A stretch of DNA of 64,000 nucleotides from Desulfolithobacter dissulfuricans. GTDB taxonomy: Bacteria; Desulfobacterota; Desulfobulbia; Desulfobulbales; Desulfobulbaceae. The stretch lies in contig NZ_AP024233.1 in assembly GCF_025998535.1 (NCBI RefSeq), positions 62,001 through 126,000 on the forward strand, written 5' to 3'. Under the pieces are notes generated by a model. That model was not told the origin of the DNA, made no database searches, and saw only the letters and a list, made by a program, of their open reading frames with translations. Below, piece after piece: positions 9,664 to 19,719 of the stretch (its first letter is position 1; each line of letters begins with the position of its first letter). The position numbers were made by a program, and so were the translations under genes.

Positions 9664-11052
9664 ATGAAAAGGAAGAAAATTCTGTTCGTTTCTTACTACT
9701 ATCCTCCGGCCGCTGGCCAGGCGCTTCCAGGAACCCAGCGCAGCGTGAAATTTATTCGCTACATGGATAGGTTTGAAAAATATGTTATGACAGTACGGCC
9801 AGAGTTGTATCCTGGTTATTTTACTCTGGACCATCCTGCCAGCTTGCCGGTGAATGGAGAGCAGATCGTCAGGACCGAAGTTTACGATATTTTCCAATTT
9901 TTAGTAAAGGTCAAAAACAGGCTACTGTTTCGACAGAATGGATCTGGTGCAGATGAAAATGAGCAGGATACAGGATCATCGGCTTGTAGTGGCGTATGCG
10001 GAAATGGAAATGCAGGGACTTTTCAAAAGTTGAAAGATATTGTTTCCGCTATGCTGACCTATCCAGATGAGGCAAACTGTTGGATTTTGCCTGCTGTCAG
10101 AAAAGGCAGAAAGTTGATAAAACAGGAAGGTGTTGATTATGTCTTTGCCACCGGCAAGCCGTGGTCTGCGCTTATTGTTGCTTTTTTCCTGAAAAAAAAA
10201 GGAGTTCAGCTCGTTATTGATTTTCGAGATCCCTGGGTCAATAACCCTTTTGAAACCAATATTTCAGGAGTGAGAAAAGCTGTTGATAAATTTCTCGAGA
10301 AAAAAGTGGTTCGAAAAGCCGACAGGGTTTTGCTGAATACTGAAGATCTGCGGCAGGAGTTTCTGAGACGTTACCCGACAGAACCAAAAGAAAAGTTTAT
10401 TACCATGACAAATGGATATGATGCTGCCGACTTTGCTGTCAGTCTACAGGCCCCGAAAGACGGGGTGGCTTGTGAAGATAGAGATAACCTGGTTTTGACG
10501 CATGCCGGTCTGCTCTATGGTCTGCGTGATCCTATTGCCGTATTTAAGGCACTGGATCGGTATTATCAGCAATATAAAGAAAATCCTGAGGTAAATGTCA
10601 TCTTTCGTCAGCTGGGAGACATTACTCTGGATTATAATTACCAGGATTATCTGCAATTCGATTCAAATGTAGAGGTATTTGACAATGTTGGGCAGGTACC
10701 ATACAGCGAGTGCCTCGGCTATTTGTCCAGGTCGGATGTGCTCCTGATTATACAGCCTGATACAAAAACACAGATCCCCTCCAAGCTGTTTGAGTATATT
10801 TTCTTGAACAAGCCCATTCTGACCATTGCGCCACTGGATGGGGCGCTGGCCGCCATGATTAAACAGTACGGATTCGGTAAAATTTACGATCCCAGCGATG
10901 TAGATGGTATTCTGTCGTACTTTCATGATAAGGTGAAGGAGAAAAAGGAAAAGGGATACCTGCGCTGTGATTATGTTCATAGAGAGCGCTTTGATATAAA
11001 AAACATTACGGCTGAGTTTGAGCAGCTGCTGTTGGACGGGGCTGTCGCTTGA
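9664..11052 (+). CDS. GT4-like (GT-B fold) glycosyltransferase
   Basis: A 462-residue glycosyltransferase with the N-terminal signature of EPS GT-B enzymes (KKILFVSYYYPPAAG, GTQRSVKFIRYM), a central FATGKPWSALIVA/VIDFRDPWV segment, and a C-terminal donor domain (VLTHAGLLYGLRDP, QIPSKLFEYIFLNKPIL). The SKLFEYI motif lies where the donor-binding Glu of GT4 enzymes is found. A Cys/Gly/Asn-rich insertion around residues 97-115 is unusual. CAGGAG precedes the ATG. It is three bases from the next gene and probably co-transcribed with it. Confidence 0.82.
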   Translation: MKRKKILFVSYYYPPAAGQALPGTQRSVKFIRYMDRFEKYVMTVRPELYPGYFTLDHPASLPVNGEQIVRTEVYDIFQFLVKVKNRLLFRQNGSGADENEQDTGSSACSGVCGNGNAGTFQKLKDIVSAMLTYPDEANCWILPAVRKGRKLIKQEGVDYVFATGKPWSALIVAFFLKKKGVQLVIDFRDPWVNNPFETNISGVRKAVDKFLEKKVVRKADRVLLNTEDLRQEFLRRYPTEPKEKFITMTNGYDAADFAVSLQAPKDGVACEDRDNLVLTHAGLLYGLRDPIAVFKALDRYYQQYKENPEVNVIFRQLGDITLDYNYQDYLQFDSNVEVFDNVGQVPYSECLGYLSRSDVLLIIQPDTKTQIPSKLFEYIFLNKPILTIAPLDGALAAMIKQYGFGKIYDPSDVDGILSYFHDKVKEKKEKGYLRCDYVHRERFDIKNITAEFEQLLLDGAVA

Positions 11053-11055
11053 GAT

Positions 11056-12391
11056 ATGAGAAGCTACAGGGTGCGGTCGACTTGCGGATTTCTCCTGTTG
11101 CTCTTCAACTTTTTCCTTTCCATGAATGGTATTGTGCATGGTGCGACAGAGGAAGAGAGCCAGCAGGTTTATCGAGTTGAGATCTCCCGAGATACTGTAG
11201 TTTCATCGGTTCCCGGTGAACAGTCCGGTAATTGCGGTAAAAATAAAAGATTAAAAGTGAAGAGCCTGCAGGAGATGGTGCTCTTTGACATTGACTACCG
11301 TGCTGTACAGGGCAGGCTCATCTCTTCCGCTCTGCTTCATGTTCGTTCTGCTTCCCCGGTTAAAGCACCCCTTGCCCGGATAAGCGTATCTTCACTGGCC
11401 AGTCCTTGGGTGGAGGGCAATTCATCACGATATAAACCTGAAACAGGTAGTTCCTGTTTCAGGCAGGCCCGTTACCAGCAGCAGGAGTGGGCGTATCCAG
11501 GGAGTGATCTGATGGATGTTGTGCTGGGCCGGGGGAATACACTGTGGCGGTTTGCAGACTGTACTATGCCGGATGCTCAGGGGTGGCAAACCTGTGCAGT
11601 TGATCCAGCTGTAGTCGCAGCCCGTGTGAGTGGCCTGAGTTACGGTTTCTGTATGTATGATGACCTCGGTACAACCTGGTCGATTGTTTCCGGAAAGTTT
11701 GCAGAGGATATCCTGCCCAATCGTTTTTTTTACAGCCGGGAATCGTTGATAGGCAAGCCATTTCTGGAAATCCGTGTGGGGGACAGGGATACTGTTGCAC
11801 CGCAGTCGGTGGAGAATGTTGACGTTGTTACCAATGGTCTTCCTGCCGGTGAAGCCGTTGTTTCCTGGAAGACTCCTTCTGATTACGGTGGAGGCAGAAC
11901 CCTTGGTTTTCATGTAGAATATGAACGCGGAGATGGAACCAGGGCTGCATTCCCCCGTTATCTGGTTCCAATGGCCAGTCAGACCGGCGAAACTGTCCGC
12001 ATGCGTATCAGGGATTTGTCTTTTGAAGGGGGCGAGACCATTACGCTCTCGATTACTGCTGTGGACAGTGTGGGGAACAGGAGTGCGCCGTTCATAAAGA
12101 ACATTACCCTTGCCTCGGATCCCAGCCGTGCAGAACTGGAGGAATCTGACATCACGCCATTCTCTTCCTCAACAGACCTGCCTGTGGTTCATGGTCTTAA
12201 AGTTTCCGTTGTTGATGTTCTGGATAAGATAGACCCTGTTACCGGGAAAATGATTCCTGTTCAACAGCACGGGTATAAAGGCGGGAACCATCTCTATTCA
12301 GCCGAGAAACGGCTTGTACGCCTGCAATCTGCACGAAACGAATTTGTTGCTTTTCAGTTGAACCTGAACGGAGATTCGCCTCGTGTCAGGG
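11056..12391 (+). pseudogene. 5' part of a DUF4091-type secreted protein gene, split by IS21
   Basis: This fragment encodes a signal peptide (FLLLLFNFFLSMNGIVHG), a long beta-rich region and an FN3-like segment (ENVDVVTNGLPAGEAVVSW). It is broken after the codons for GDSPRVRV by the insertion element. Removing the element and one copy of the 7-bp target duplication joins it exactly in frame to the segment starting at 14984 (SPRV-RVTLNFPGHP). The joined gene, with a one-base correction near its 3' end, would encode about 983 residues. As it stands, translation runs on into the element for about 20 codons. Confidence 0.85.
12385..12391. repeat. left 7-bp target site duplication of the IS21 element
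   Basis: GTCAGGG abuts the left inverted repeat and is repeated directly after the right one. An 8-bp duplication would be possible if the element were taken to start one base later. Confidence 0.8.
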
Positions 12392-12441
12392 TGTCAATGG
12401 CCAAGTATATTGACCCACATAAGGCCAACAATTTTGACCCA
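12392..12441. repeat. left end of IS21 element with internal TGACCCA repeats
   Basis: The terminal TGTCAATGGCCAA is followed by two TTGACCCA copies spaced about 25 bases apart. The complement of the right end has the same arrangement. Confidence 0.8.
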
Positions 12442-12521
12442 TTTCGAGGCTGAAACGGCAGCCGTTTGGCTGTATCCTCTCTCCTTTTCCCAACCATACA
12501 AACCGGGAGGAGGAGGCAACC

Positions 12522-14063
12522 TTGAAGGGGTGGAACATGATACACAAAATCAAAGCGTTACATAGCAATGGGTCGGGGATGTCCATCCGTGGCATTGCGC
12601 GACGGCTGGGGATCTCCCGCAACACGGTCCGGAAGTACCTGGCCATGTCCGAGGAGGAGATCCAGGCCCGGCAGAGCAACCGTGAGAGGCGCAAGCTCCT
12701 CGATCCCCACCGGGCCTACATCCGGCATCTCATGGAGTCGTTTCCCGGCTTGAGCGCGGTGAAGATCCACCGCAAACTTAAGGAGAAACACCCTGACCTG
12801 CCGGTGTCGATCCGTACGGTGCGAAGATACGTGGCCCGGCTCAAGCAGACCTCCACGCTCAAGCAGGAGCGCTATTACGAGCCGGTTCTGGACATGGTCC
12901 CCGGGGTCCAATGCCAGGTGGACCCCGGCGAGTTGCGGGGAGTCCTGGTGGCCGGCCAGCCGACGACCGTCTACTTCGTGGTCTTTGTCCTCTCCTATTC
13001 GAGGCTGATGTACGTGGGGCTTTCTCCCCGGCCTATCGACACCGGCACGTTCATCCGCATGCACGACGCAGCGTTTCGGTACTTCGGCGGTCGGCCCGAG
13101 GAGTGCGTCTACGACCAGACCAGGCTGGTGGTGATCAAGGAACGCTACCGGGAGCTGACCCTCAACGAGCAGTTCCATGGCTATGCCACCGTAGCCGGTT
13201 TCCGGATCCGGGCCTGCGAGGGATACGACCCCGAGAGCAAGGGCAAGGTGGAAGCCGGGGTCCGGTACTTAAAGGGTAATGGACTGGCCGGGGAGCATTT
13301 TGACTCCTGGGCCGACCTGGAAGCCTATATGGCCGAATGGCTCGACGCCACGGCCAACGCCAGAAAGCACGGCAGCACTGGCGAGTCACCGCGGCAGCGC
13401 TACGAGCGGGACGAACGCGGCCACATGCGGCCGTACCTCACCCCGAGCATCGACTTCACCCCCGCCTGCCGGGAGACCCGCAAGGCGGACAAGACCGGGC
13501 TCGTCTCCTGGAAGAGCAACCGTTACTCGGTGCCCATGCGTTACCAGCGCGCCACGGTGGGGGTGCGCGAGGAGCAGGACTTCCTGGTGTTCCTGGACCT
13601 GGAGACCGGCGAGGAGATCACGCGGCACGCCCTGTGTCACGGCCGGGGCCAGGTGATCAAGAAGAAGTCCCACTACCGGGACAAGGCCCGGCGGATCGCC
13701 GACTGCGAGGCGGAGATCCAGCGCCGCCTGGGCGACGACGGCATCCGCATGAGCGCCCTGCTCAAGAAGGGCGCGCCGGACATCTACAAGGACCAGCTGA
13801 CCGGCCTGATCCGCCTGCTGGACCGCCACGGGATCCCGGCCCCCCTGCTGGCGCATCTCCTCGACCAGCCGCGCCTGACCACCTCCCGCATTGAGGACTA
13901 CCTGGAGGCGTACCGGAAGCGCCCGGACCTGCTCGACGAACTGCGGACAGGCCAGGAGCCCCGGGAGCGGCCGGCAGCCGCGGCCGACAGCGCCACCAGG
14001 GCCATGCTGCGCCCATACGCCGCTATCTGCGAGACAGGGGAGGTGAGCGATGCCGTCCATTGA
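12522..14063 (+). CDS. istA: IS21-family transposase IstA
   Basis: A 513-residue transposase. An N-terminal helix-turn-helix (MSIRGIARRLGISRNTVRKY) is followed by the integrase core, whose DDE residues can be placed at D134 (CQVDPGE), D198 (CVYDQTRL) and E244 (GKVEAGVRYL). The C-terminal half contains the Mu-type transposase tail. The start is taken as TTG because GGAGGAGGAGG lies 8 bases upstream; ATG at 12537 is an alternative. It overlaps istB by 14 bases. Confidence 0.95.
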   Translation: MKGWNMIHKIKALHSNGSGMSIRGIARRLGISRNTVRKYLAMSEEEIQARQSNRERRKLLDPHRAYIRHLMESFPGLSAVKIHRKLKEKHPDLPVSIRTVRRYVARLKQTSTLKQERYYEPVLDMVPGVQCQVDPGELRGVLVAGQPTTVYFVVFVLSYSRLMYVGLSPRPIDTGTFIRMHDAAFRYFGGRPEECVYDQTRLVVIKERYRELTLNEQFHGYATVAGFRIRACEGYDPESKGKVEAGVRYLKGNGLAGEHFDSWADLEAYMAEWLDATANARKHGSTGESPRQRYERDERGHMRPYLTPSIDFTPACRETRKADKTGLVSWKSNRYSVPMRYQRATVGVREEQDFLVFLDLETGEEITRHALCHGRGQVIKKKSHYRDKARRIADCEAEIQRRLGDDGIRMSALLKKGAPDIYKDQLTGLIRLLDRHGIPAPLLAHLLDQPRLTTSRIEDYLEAYRKRPDLLDELRTGQEPRERPAAAADSATRAMLRPYAAICETGEVSDAVH

Positions 14064-14790
14064 GACCACCGTTGCCAAGTTCCGCGGCCTGCGCTGTACC
14101 AGCATCGCCGCCGGCCTCCCGGACCTGCTCGCCGCCGCCGAGACCAACGAGGTCTCATACCTGGAGTTCGCCGACATGCTGGTGGAGCACGAGCGCCGGC
14201 AGCGCAACCACAAGCGCATCCTCCGCAACCGCAAGGCGGCGGGCTTCCCCACAATCAAGCGGCTGGAGGAGTTCGACTACAGATACCAGACCACCATCAC
14301 CAAGCGCCAGGTCAACGCCCTGCTCGATTTCTCCTTCATCGACAACCGCGAGAACCTGATCTTCATCGGCCCCCCGGGCGTGGGCAAGACCCACCTGGCC
14401 ATCGGCATCGGCCACAAGGCCGTCGAGGCCGGCTACAAGGTCCTCTTCACCCGGGCCGCCGAACTGGTGGAGTCACTCGACCTGGCCCTGGCCAAGGGCG
14501 AGCTCAAGGCCAGGATAACGGCCCTGGCCAAAAACGACCTCCTGATCATCGACGAGCTCGGCTACCTGCCCATGAACAAAACCGCGCTCTACAACCTCTT
14601 CCAGCTCGTCAACAGCCTGTACGAGTACCGCTCCATCGTCGTCACCACCAACAAGGAGTTCACCGCCTGGGGCGACTTCTTCCACGACGACAACGTGGCG
14701 GTGCCCATCATCGACCGCCTGGTCCACCACTCCCGCGTCTTCATGCTCGGCGGCGAGAGCTACAGGCTGCGCCAGAAGCTGACAGGGTGA
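14050..14790 (+). CDS. istB: IS21 helper ATPase IstB
   Basis: A 246-residue AAA+ ATPase of the DnaC/IstB type. It has a Walker A motif GPPGVGKT at 107-114, a Walker B motif LLIIDELGYLPM, and a sensor-1 region IVVTTNKEF. IstB binds target DNA and activates IstA. The start lies within the end of istA, the standard arrangement for this family. It appears full length. Confidence 0.95.
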   Translation: MPSIETTVAKFRGLRCTSIAAGLPDLLAAAETNEVSYLEFADMLVEHERRQRNHKRILRNRKAAGFPTIKRLEEFDYRYQTTITKRQVNALLDFSFIDNRENLIFIGPPGVGKTHLAIGIGHKAVEAGYKVLFTRAAELVESLDLALAKGELKARITALAKNDLLIIDELGYLPMNKTALYNLFQLVNSLYEYRSIVVTTNKEFTAWGDFFHDDNVAVPIIDRLVHHSRVFMLGGESYRLRQKLTG

Positions 14791-14926
14791 CCGCCATGCA
14801 GGAGCGTCACGACAACGCATATCGCCTCCGTGGTCTCGACCTGGAACTCTCCCAGCCCGCTCTCCTTTCGGGCACCGGACAGGCTCTTGGCCAGGGGCCT
14901 CGGGTGGGTCAATTTTTTTGTCCGGG

Positions 14927-14976
14927 TGGGTCAATTTTGTCGTCCGGTAGTGGGTCAGTTTTTTTGGCTATTGACA
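14927..14976. repeat. right end of IS21 element
   Basis: This ends ...GGCTATTGACA, the imperfect inverse of the left end. TGGGTCA copies are visible at 14905, 14927 and 14951, matching the internal TGACCCA copies of the left end. Confidence 0.8.
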
Positions 14977-14983
14977 GTCAGGG
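14977..14983. repeat. right 7-bp target site duplication of the IS21 element
   Basis: GTCAGGG, identical to the seven bases just left of the element. Confidence 0.8.
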
Positions 14984-16598
14984 TAACCTTGAACTTTCCT
15001 GGTCATCCGAGGATCAAAACCAGGGTGTATCGATTTTCTTATGTGGAGTTGCCGAGCAAGGACTTGGGGCCAACACGCTATCTTCCCGATCCGCTTGTTG
15101 AGGAAAGGGGAGAGTTCGTAGTTCCGTCAAATGTCGGCCCTGTCAAGATTCCTGGTCAGCAAAACGTTTCTCTGCTCTGTGAGTTGTATGTTCCGCATGA
15201 TTTTCCGGCCGGAACTGTTCTGGGGCAGCTGTCTATTACTTCCGGTCCGGAGACTTTCGAGATTCCTGTAATGCTAACAGTATGGAATTTTACCTTGCCC
15301 AACAAACTCTCGTTTGTTCCGGAGATGAACGCCTATGGAACGGTCTCTCCTTTTGAGGGGTATGACTATTACCGGCTGGCCCACGAGCATCGGACCTGCC
15401 TTAATCGCCTGCCCTACGGTTGGACAGGTAACCCTGCCTTTGCACCAAAGTGGGATGGAGAAAGGTTTACATGGACATCCTGGGACCGGGCCGTTGGACC
15501 GCTGCTTGACGGTACGGCCTTCCAAGGTCTGCCCCGCAGTGAGGAGCCGGTTGATGTTTTTTATCTTCCTTTTAATGAAAACTGGCCCGTCAATCTGTTT
15601 GATCATTATACGCCTTCGTACTGGGCAGACAGCGCGTTTGATGCGAATTATGAAGATGAACTCACCCGGGCCTTTTCCCTGTTTGCCGAACACTGTAATG
15701 AAAAGGCCTGGCATGAAACTATGCTGCAGTTTTACCTGAACAATAAATTACGGTACAGGCGGAAGAATCCAGCAAGCTCCGCACCCTGGACTTTTGATGA
15801 GCCTGTAGACCTGAAAGACTTCTGGGCGCTGCGTTGGTATGGCAACCTTTTTCACGCTGCAGTGGCAGCAAGCAGTGGGAAAGCTAAGCTTTGCTATAGG
15901 GCTGATATTTCGTACTCCCAGTTCGGTAGGAACACTCTTGTGGGGGTGACTGATATGGAGTATCTAGGCGGAAATACTCCCCAGAAAATCAGGATGAAAG
16001 AGAATGACGCATTACTTGCTGAAGGTTATTTTGCAGAATATGGAAACGTGAACCGGATTAACGCGGAAAATACCCTGCCGGTTCTCTGGTGCCTGGCTGC
16101 CTGGAGCAGGGGAGCAATCGGGGTGCTACCCTGGCAAACTGTGGGGACCAGTCGCAGCTGGCTCCTCGCTGATCAGAATGCACTGTTTTATCCAACGGAA
16201 AATGGTCCGGTGCCATCGTTGCGTCTGAAAGCATTTACCAGGGGGCAGCAGGATGTTGAATATCTTGTTCTATACAGTTTTGCTCATGACCAGCCGTTTC
16301 GGGTAACTGCTGGACTGCTTAAGAGTGAACTCGGGGACTGCAGTCGAGTGTGTACAGAAGTTCTGCAGAAGATGCAGGCCTGCAGAAGTTTCAGCCTGTA
16401 AGTCCTGCCAGATTGTGGGAACTGCGTTACAGAGTCGGGCGGATGGTTTCAGAAAAGTCCCCACCATACCAGAGGGAGCTTGTACGTCGAAACAGGCTGA
16501 TCAGGGAAGGTGTTTCATTGCCGGAGATTGGCTATGTGCCCTCGGCACCACCGGTTGTGCCGCTGAAGCCGGCCTGTGACAGGTTTGCCCCCCGCTAA
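14984..16598 (+). pseudogene. 3' part of the IS-split DUF4091-type gene, with a second frameshift
   Basis: This resumes the reading frame broken by the element (TLNFPGHPRIKTRVYRFSYV). It contains DUF4091/glycoside-hydrolase-like features: FEGYDYYRLAHEHRTC, a Trp-rich middle, and SLRLKAFTRGQQDVEYLVLY, typical of these C-terminal domains. Translation then stops early at 16401. One extra G in the GGGG run at 16333-16336 would carry the frame on through ARLWELRYRVGRMV to a stop at 16598, a more natural C-terminus. The intact protein was probably exported and acted on polysaccharide. Expression of this half alone would need an internal start. Confidence 0.75.
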
Positions 16599-16736
16599 AA
16601 ACGGACATAAACAAATTCCTGTACTTCGGGCTGGATGTACATGAGAATAAAAAAAACTTGAATGAAATAGAATGTAATTATTGCATTGACTTTGATATAG
16701 TGAATAATTTGTTTTCTGTGGTGCTGCTTCATTTGG

Positions 16737-17588
16737 CTACCTGTTAAAAATTCTTCGCAGAATTCTCTTGAAACGCCACTGGTACTGGATCTGTATTTCT
16801 CCTATTATAGCCTGTTGCAGATAAAACCAGAATTTAAGCGGGGGAGAGATGTTGATTTTTGAGCCGATGGGTTCATATCCGAGTTGTGTTAGTGTCTCTC
16901 CGGCAACGGTTTCAAACACATTGATCTGAAATGATGATAGATCCGTCATCCATTTTTGGGTAAGCCGTATGTCCGGTTTCCTGAACACATTTTTGCTCTG
17001 TTTCCGTTTGGTAATTACAGTTGAGTGTTCATAGTAATTCGTTAACTCACTCGCGTAGGGTTCATCGATGAAATCGCATATTTTTTTCAGCTCTTCCACA
17101 TGGTTTCCGATCAGGTCTTCAAACTTGATAATATAGCACCTTTCCTGGTGCTGTCGGGCAAATTCCAGTTGGGTGTTGACCTCGCGCTGCCAGCGGAGGG
17201 CCCCATAGTATGTATTTACTCCAAGTCCCCACATGTTTTTGATGTAGGAGTTGGCAACAGCCCTTCCGTCTCGAATTATGAATATGATTCTGGCATCTGG
17301 AAAGGCAGCGCTCAGCGGGCCGAGACAGTGTGTAAGGTCTGGATCTTTTAATCCCCACCTCTTTTTCTTATTCTGTTCAAGAAATTTTTCCAGGTTTGCC
17401 CCCAATGACTCTTCCATGGCAAGGTCGATGTCTGCCATGATCTGTTCGCGGGTTCTTCCTTCACTGAAAATTTTTGTGACACCAGGAATTTCATTGCGGA
17501 TAAAGATGTCCGGATGAACGGTGAGGATTCTGCACAATAACGTTGTTCCCGACCGTTGTGTGCCGATGATGAAAATGGGAGGCTTCAT
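16737..17588 (-). CDS. PAPS-dependent sulfotransferase family protein
   Basis: A 283-residue sulfotransferase. The 5'-phosphosulfate loop is IIGTQRSGTTLLCR near the N-terminus and the 3'-phosphate-binding region is IIFIIRDGRAVANSYI. Such enzymes transfer sulfate from PAPS to a hydroxyl or amino group of a sugar, lipid or peptide. It is the last gene of the EPS-modification operon, and its ATG would overlap the upstream gene's TGA once a frameshift there is corrected. A PAPS-making enzyme lies at 33.2 kb, so a sulfated polymer is plausible. The acceptor is unknown. Confidence 0.85.
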   Translation of the reverse strand: MKPPIFIIGTQRSGTTLLCRILTVHPDIFIRNEIPGVTKIFSEGRTREQIMADIDLAMEESLGANLEKFLEQNKKKRWGLKDPDLTHCLGPLSAAFPDARIIFIIRDGRAVANSYIKNMWGLGVNTYYGALRWQREVNTQLEFARQHQERCYIIKFEDLIGNHVEELKKICDFIDEPYASELTNYYEHSTVITKRKQSKNVFRKPDIRLTQKWMTDLSSFQINVFETVAGETLTQLGYEPIGSKINISPPLKFWFYLQQAIIGEIQIQYQWRFKRILRRIFNR

Positions 17589-18726
17589 TGGGCGTCCTGC
17601 TGGAGTTGAATGGATGTGTTTGAATAGGGAGGTTAGGTATCAGTTTTTCAGCAATAATAGCGCTGAGTCTCTTGTTACCATCGATGTTCGGATGACCATC
17701 TCGAAAAAACAGTTTTTTTTGTTCCTTACCTTTGCGTAATTGTTCATATTCCTGGAAAACAGGAATATAGGGGATATTGTTCACCCTGCAGAATTCTTGC
17801 AGGTTTTTATTCTGGTATACTCCTCCGAATTCATCAGTGATAATCCGACCGTCTATCAGTATGAAGTGAGCACCATCTTTGTTAACATCTGATTGAAATT
17901 GTTGTAAAATTCTTAAGGTGACCGGCCAGGCCTTCTCGCGCATTACTTTTTTTCTGGCTTCCCTGGGATCTGTAATATTTGTGTTATCCTCGGTGGTTTC
18001 CTGGTTGAGCCGAAAGCGTATTTGCTCGAGAAGCGTATTGGCCTCGTTATATAACCTGCTTTCAAGGAGTTTGTTGGCCAGGAGGCGAAAGAGCAGGGAT
18101 GATTTTTTTATGCGTGCCATTATGCTGGTCTCATCAACCGGCTGGGGAGGCACAAAGATTAGCTCATTGTTTTTGTTAATTTCAAAATAGGGGGATCGTG
18201 TTCTTTTGTGCGTCTCGAAAATATTGTCATGGAAGTCACTCATGAAATAACAGATGACGATATCCGGTGAAAAATATTTACCAATATATTTATAGGTGAG
18301 GTATTGACTTACTGTGGAGTCCTCAGCTGACGCCATATTAAGGACTTCAACAGTAATGCTTGGCTGCTTCCGGTTGATGTAGGTCTCAAGCAGGCTGGGA
18401 ATAGTGTACTCTATCGGTACGCCTTCCGCTGTGGTCAGCGAATCTCCATAAATATGAATTCGCAGTGTGTTTTCTTTTTTCTGCCGGGTTCGCTCTATAT
18501 CATGGAACCCCTGGCTGTTACTTCTGAAGATATTTGAATAACCTTTCTCGACATATCCATATGTCTCCTGGTTAGGGCAGAATCTGTCTCCCATGACAGG
18601 GTCATGGTAATAACAGGTGTTGTCGACCGGGATAAAAATTCTGGTCCATAGTTCGGCAACGCCTGTGGCAATCAGGAAATCAATACTAATAAAGAGTGAC
18701 CAGAGAAGAAGTTTGCCTTTGTTCAC
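17585..18726 (-). CDS. membrane-anchored SGNH/GDSL hydrolase-like protein (apparent frameshift near 3' end)
   Basis: An N-terminal hydrophobic anchor (LLLWSLFISIDFLIATGVAE) is followed by an SGNH hydrolase fold: IYGDSLTTAEGV with the block I Ser at residue 95, and a C-terminal FRDGHPNIDGNKRLS supplying the Asp-x-x-His-type pair. Such proteins add or remove O-acetyl groups on polysaccharides. As written, the frame runs 98 bases into the sulfotransferase and ends in an unlikely His-rich tail. One extra base in the GGG at 17627-17629 gives an end at TGA 17585-17587, overlapping the next ATG (ATGA), and a protein of about 380 residues. I prefer that reading. Confidence 0.75.
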
Positions 18727-18777
18727 GATTGCTGTTCAGTCTTTCTCTGGAGTTTGATATTGTGGTGTGTCTGTTTT

Positions 18778-19644
18778 TTATTTGGATTGTTCTGCCAGTT
18801 CAGCCAGAAAAAGAAGAAATTTTTCGCCAAGTATTCTCTGCCCTTTTTCATTGAGATGTCCGCCATCAGTTGTATAGGTGGGTACGAGCTCAAAGTTTAC
18901 TATTCCTCCTTTCTTGACCACGCGTCTGCTGCCATCTGGGTTTGTTGATTCATGTTTTGCAAGATCGAAAATAGGTAATTCGTTCTCATATGTTGCAAGG
19001 AGCAGTTCATTGAATCGGTTAGCAGAACTGTGGTCATACTGATTAACCTTGCCGATGATTTTTTTAATGATATCTTTAACTCGCTTTTCCAGGCCACTCA
19101 ATCCAGGTGCATAGCATGTCAGCGGAGTTGTAACAACGGCAAAGGTAGTGTTAGGGTATTTTTTGATCAGGTAATTCATTGTTGCACTGTACTTGTCAAA
19201 AACATCTTTGATATCTGTTTCAGGATTAAAGTCAACAAAACAGAACTTGAAGAAAGCTATGTCAGTGGAGTCACCATAGCCTGCTTCAATCTGTTCGCGA
19301 AATCCGTCGATCTTGGTGTAGGGATAAAAATTTTTTCCTACCCCGCCATGGACAAGCGCAGGCTTTGTGATGATTTTTCCAACATTTTTGGTCAGCAGTA
19401 TGTTGAGTTTGATATTTTGATGTTCTTCAAGAATCAAGGTCAATCCCTGCAGGATGTTATTGCCGACAGAATGGTGGCCAAAGAATATCTTTTTCTGTGC
19501 AAGTTTGTCCCAGGTTGATTGTGGCACGTCCTGCAGTGAACTGTAAGCGGGTCGAGGCCCGCTGGCAGCTGACGCCGTCATTACCGAGCATATCATGACA
19601 AGGATGAACAGTACCATGGGAAAGATTTTGTGGTCTGCACACAT
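18778..19644 (-). CDS. secreted SGNH-hydrolase-like protein
   Basis: A 288-residue protein with a signal peptide (FPMVLFILVMICSVMTASA, cleaved near ASAAS). KKIFFGHHSVGNNILQGL stands in the position of block I of the SGNH fold, though a plain GDS is not seen there, and TDGGHLNEKGQRILGEKF resembles block V with its His. It may be a divergent or non-hydrolytic member. It sits next to a second SGNH-like gene, an MBOAT and a deacetylase, a set known from polymer O-acetylation systems. An internal start at the second Met is possible. Confidence 0.65.
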   Translation of the reverse strand: MCADHKIFPMVLFILVMICSVMTASAASGPRPAYSSLQDVPQSTWDKLAQKKIFFGHHSVGNNILQGLTLILEEHQNIKLNILLTKNVGKIITKPALVHGGVGKNFYPYTKIDGFREQIEAGYGDSTDIAFFKFCFVDFNPETDIKDVFDKYSATMNYLIKKYPNTTFAVVTTPLTCYAPGLSGLEKRVKDIIKKIIGKVNQYDHSSANRFNELLLATYENELPIFDLAKHESTNPDGSRRVVKKGGIVNFELVPTYTTDGGHLNEKGQRILGEKFLLFLAELAEQSK

Positions 19645-19719
19645 GTTACGCCTCTTTCTGTTAAGCTTATCTGAAGGTATATGAAGGACGAGTTTAAATG
19701 TACTGTAAAAAAGTTTTTA

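Larger units (their letters stand above)
12392..14976 (+). mobile_element. IS21-family insertion sequence, complete
   Basis: A 2585-bp element with two genes, istA and istB. Its ends are imperfect inverted repeats: TGTCAATGGCCAA at the left and the complement of TTGGCTATTGACA at the right. Inside each end are further TGGGTCA/TGACCCA copies, as expected for multiple transposase sites of this family. It is flanked by a 7-bp direct duplication. It is visibly more GC-rich than the gene it interrupts, so it is an incoming element. Both genes are open, so it may be active. Confidence 0.93.

Noticed and set aside
14787-15101. Small open frame across the right end of the IS21 element
   Set aside because: It overlaps inverted-repeat sequence and the split host gene, has no recognisable features, and crosses the insertion junction.
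17491-17588. 98-bp overlap of the SGNH and sulfotransferase genes taken as a real feature
   Set aside because: The overlapping tail is His-rich and unlike the family, and a one-base correction gives a normal ATGA overlap.
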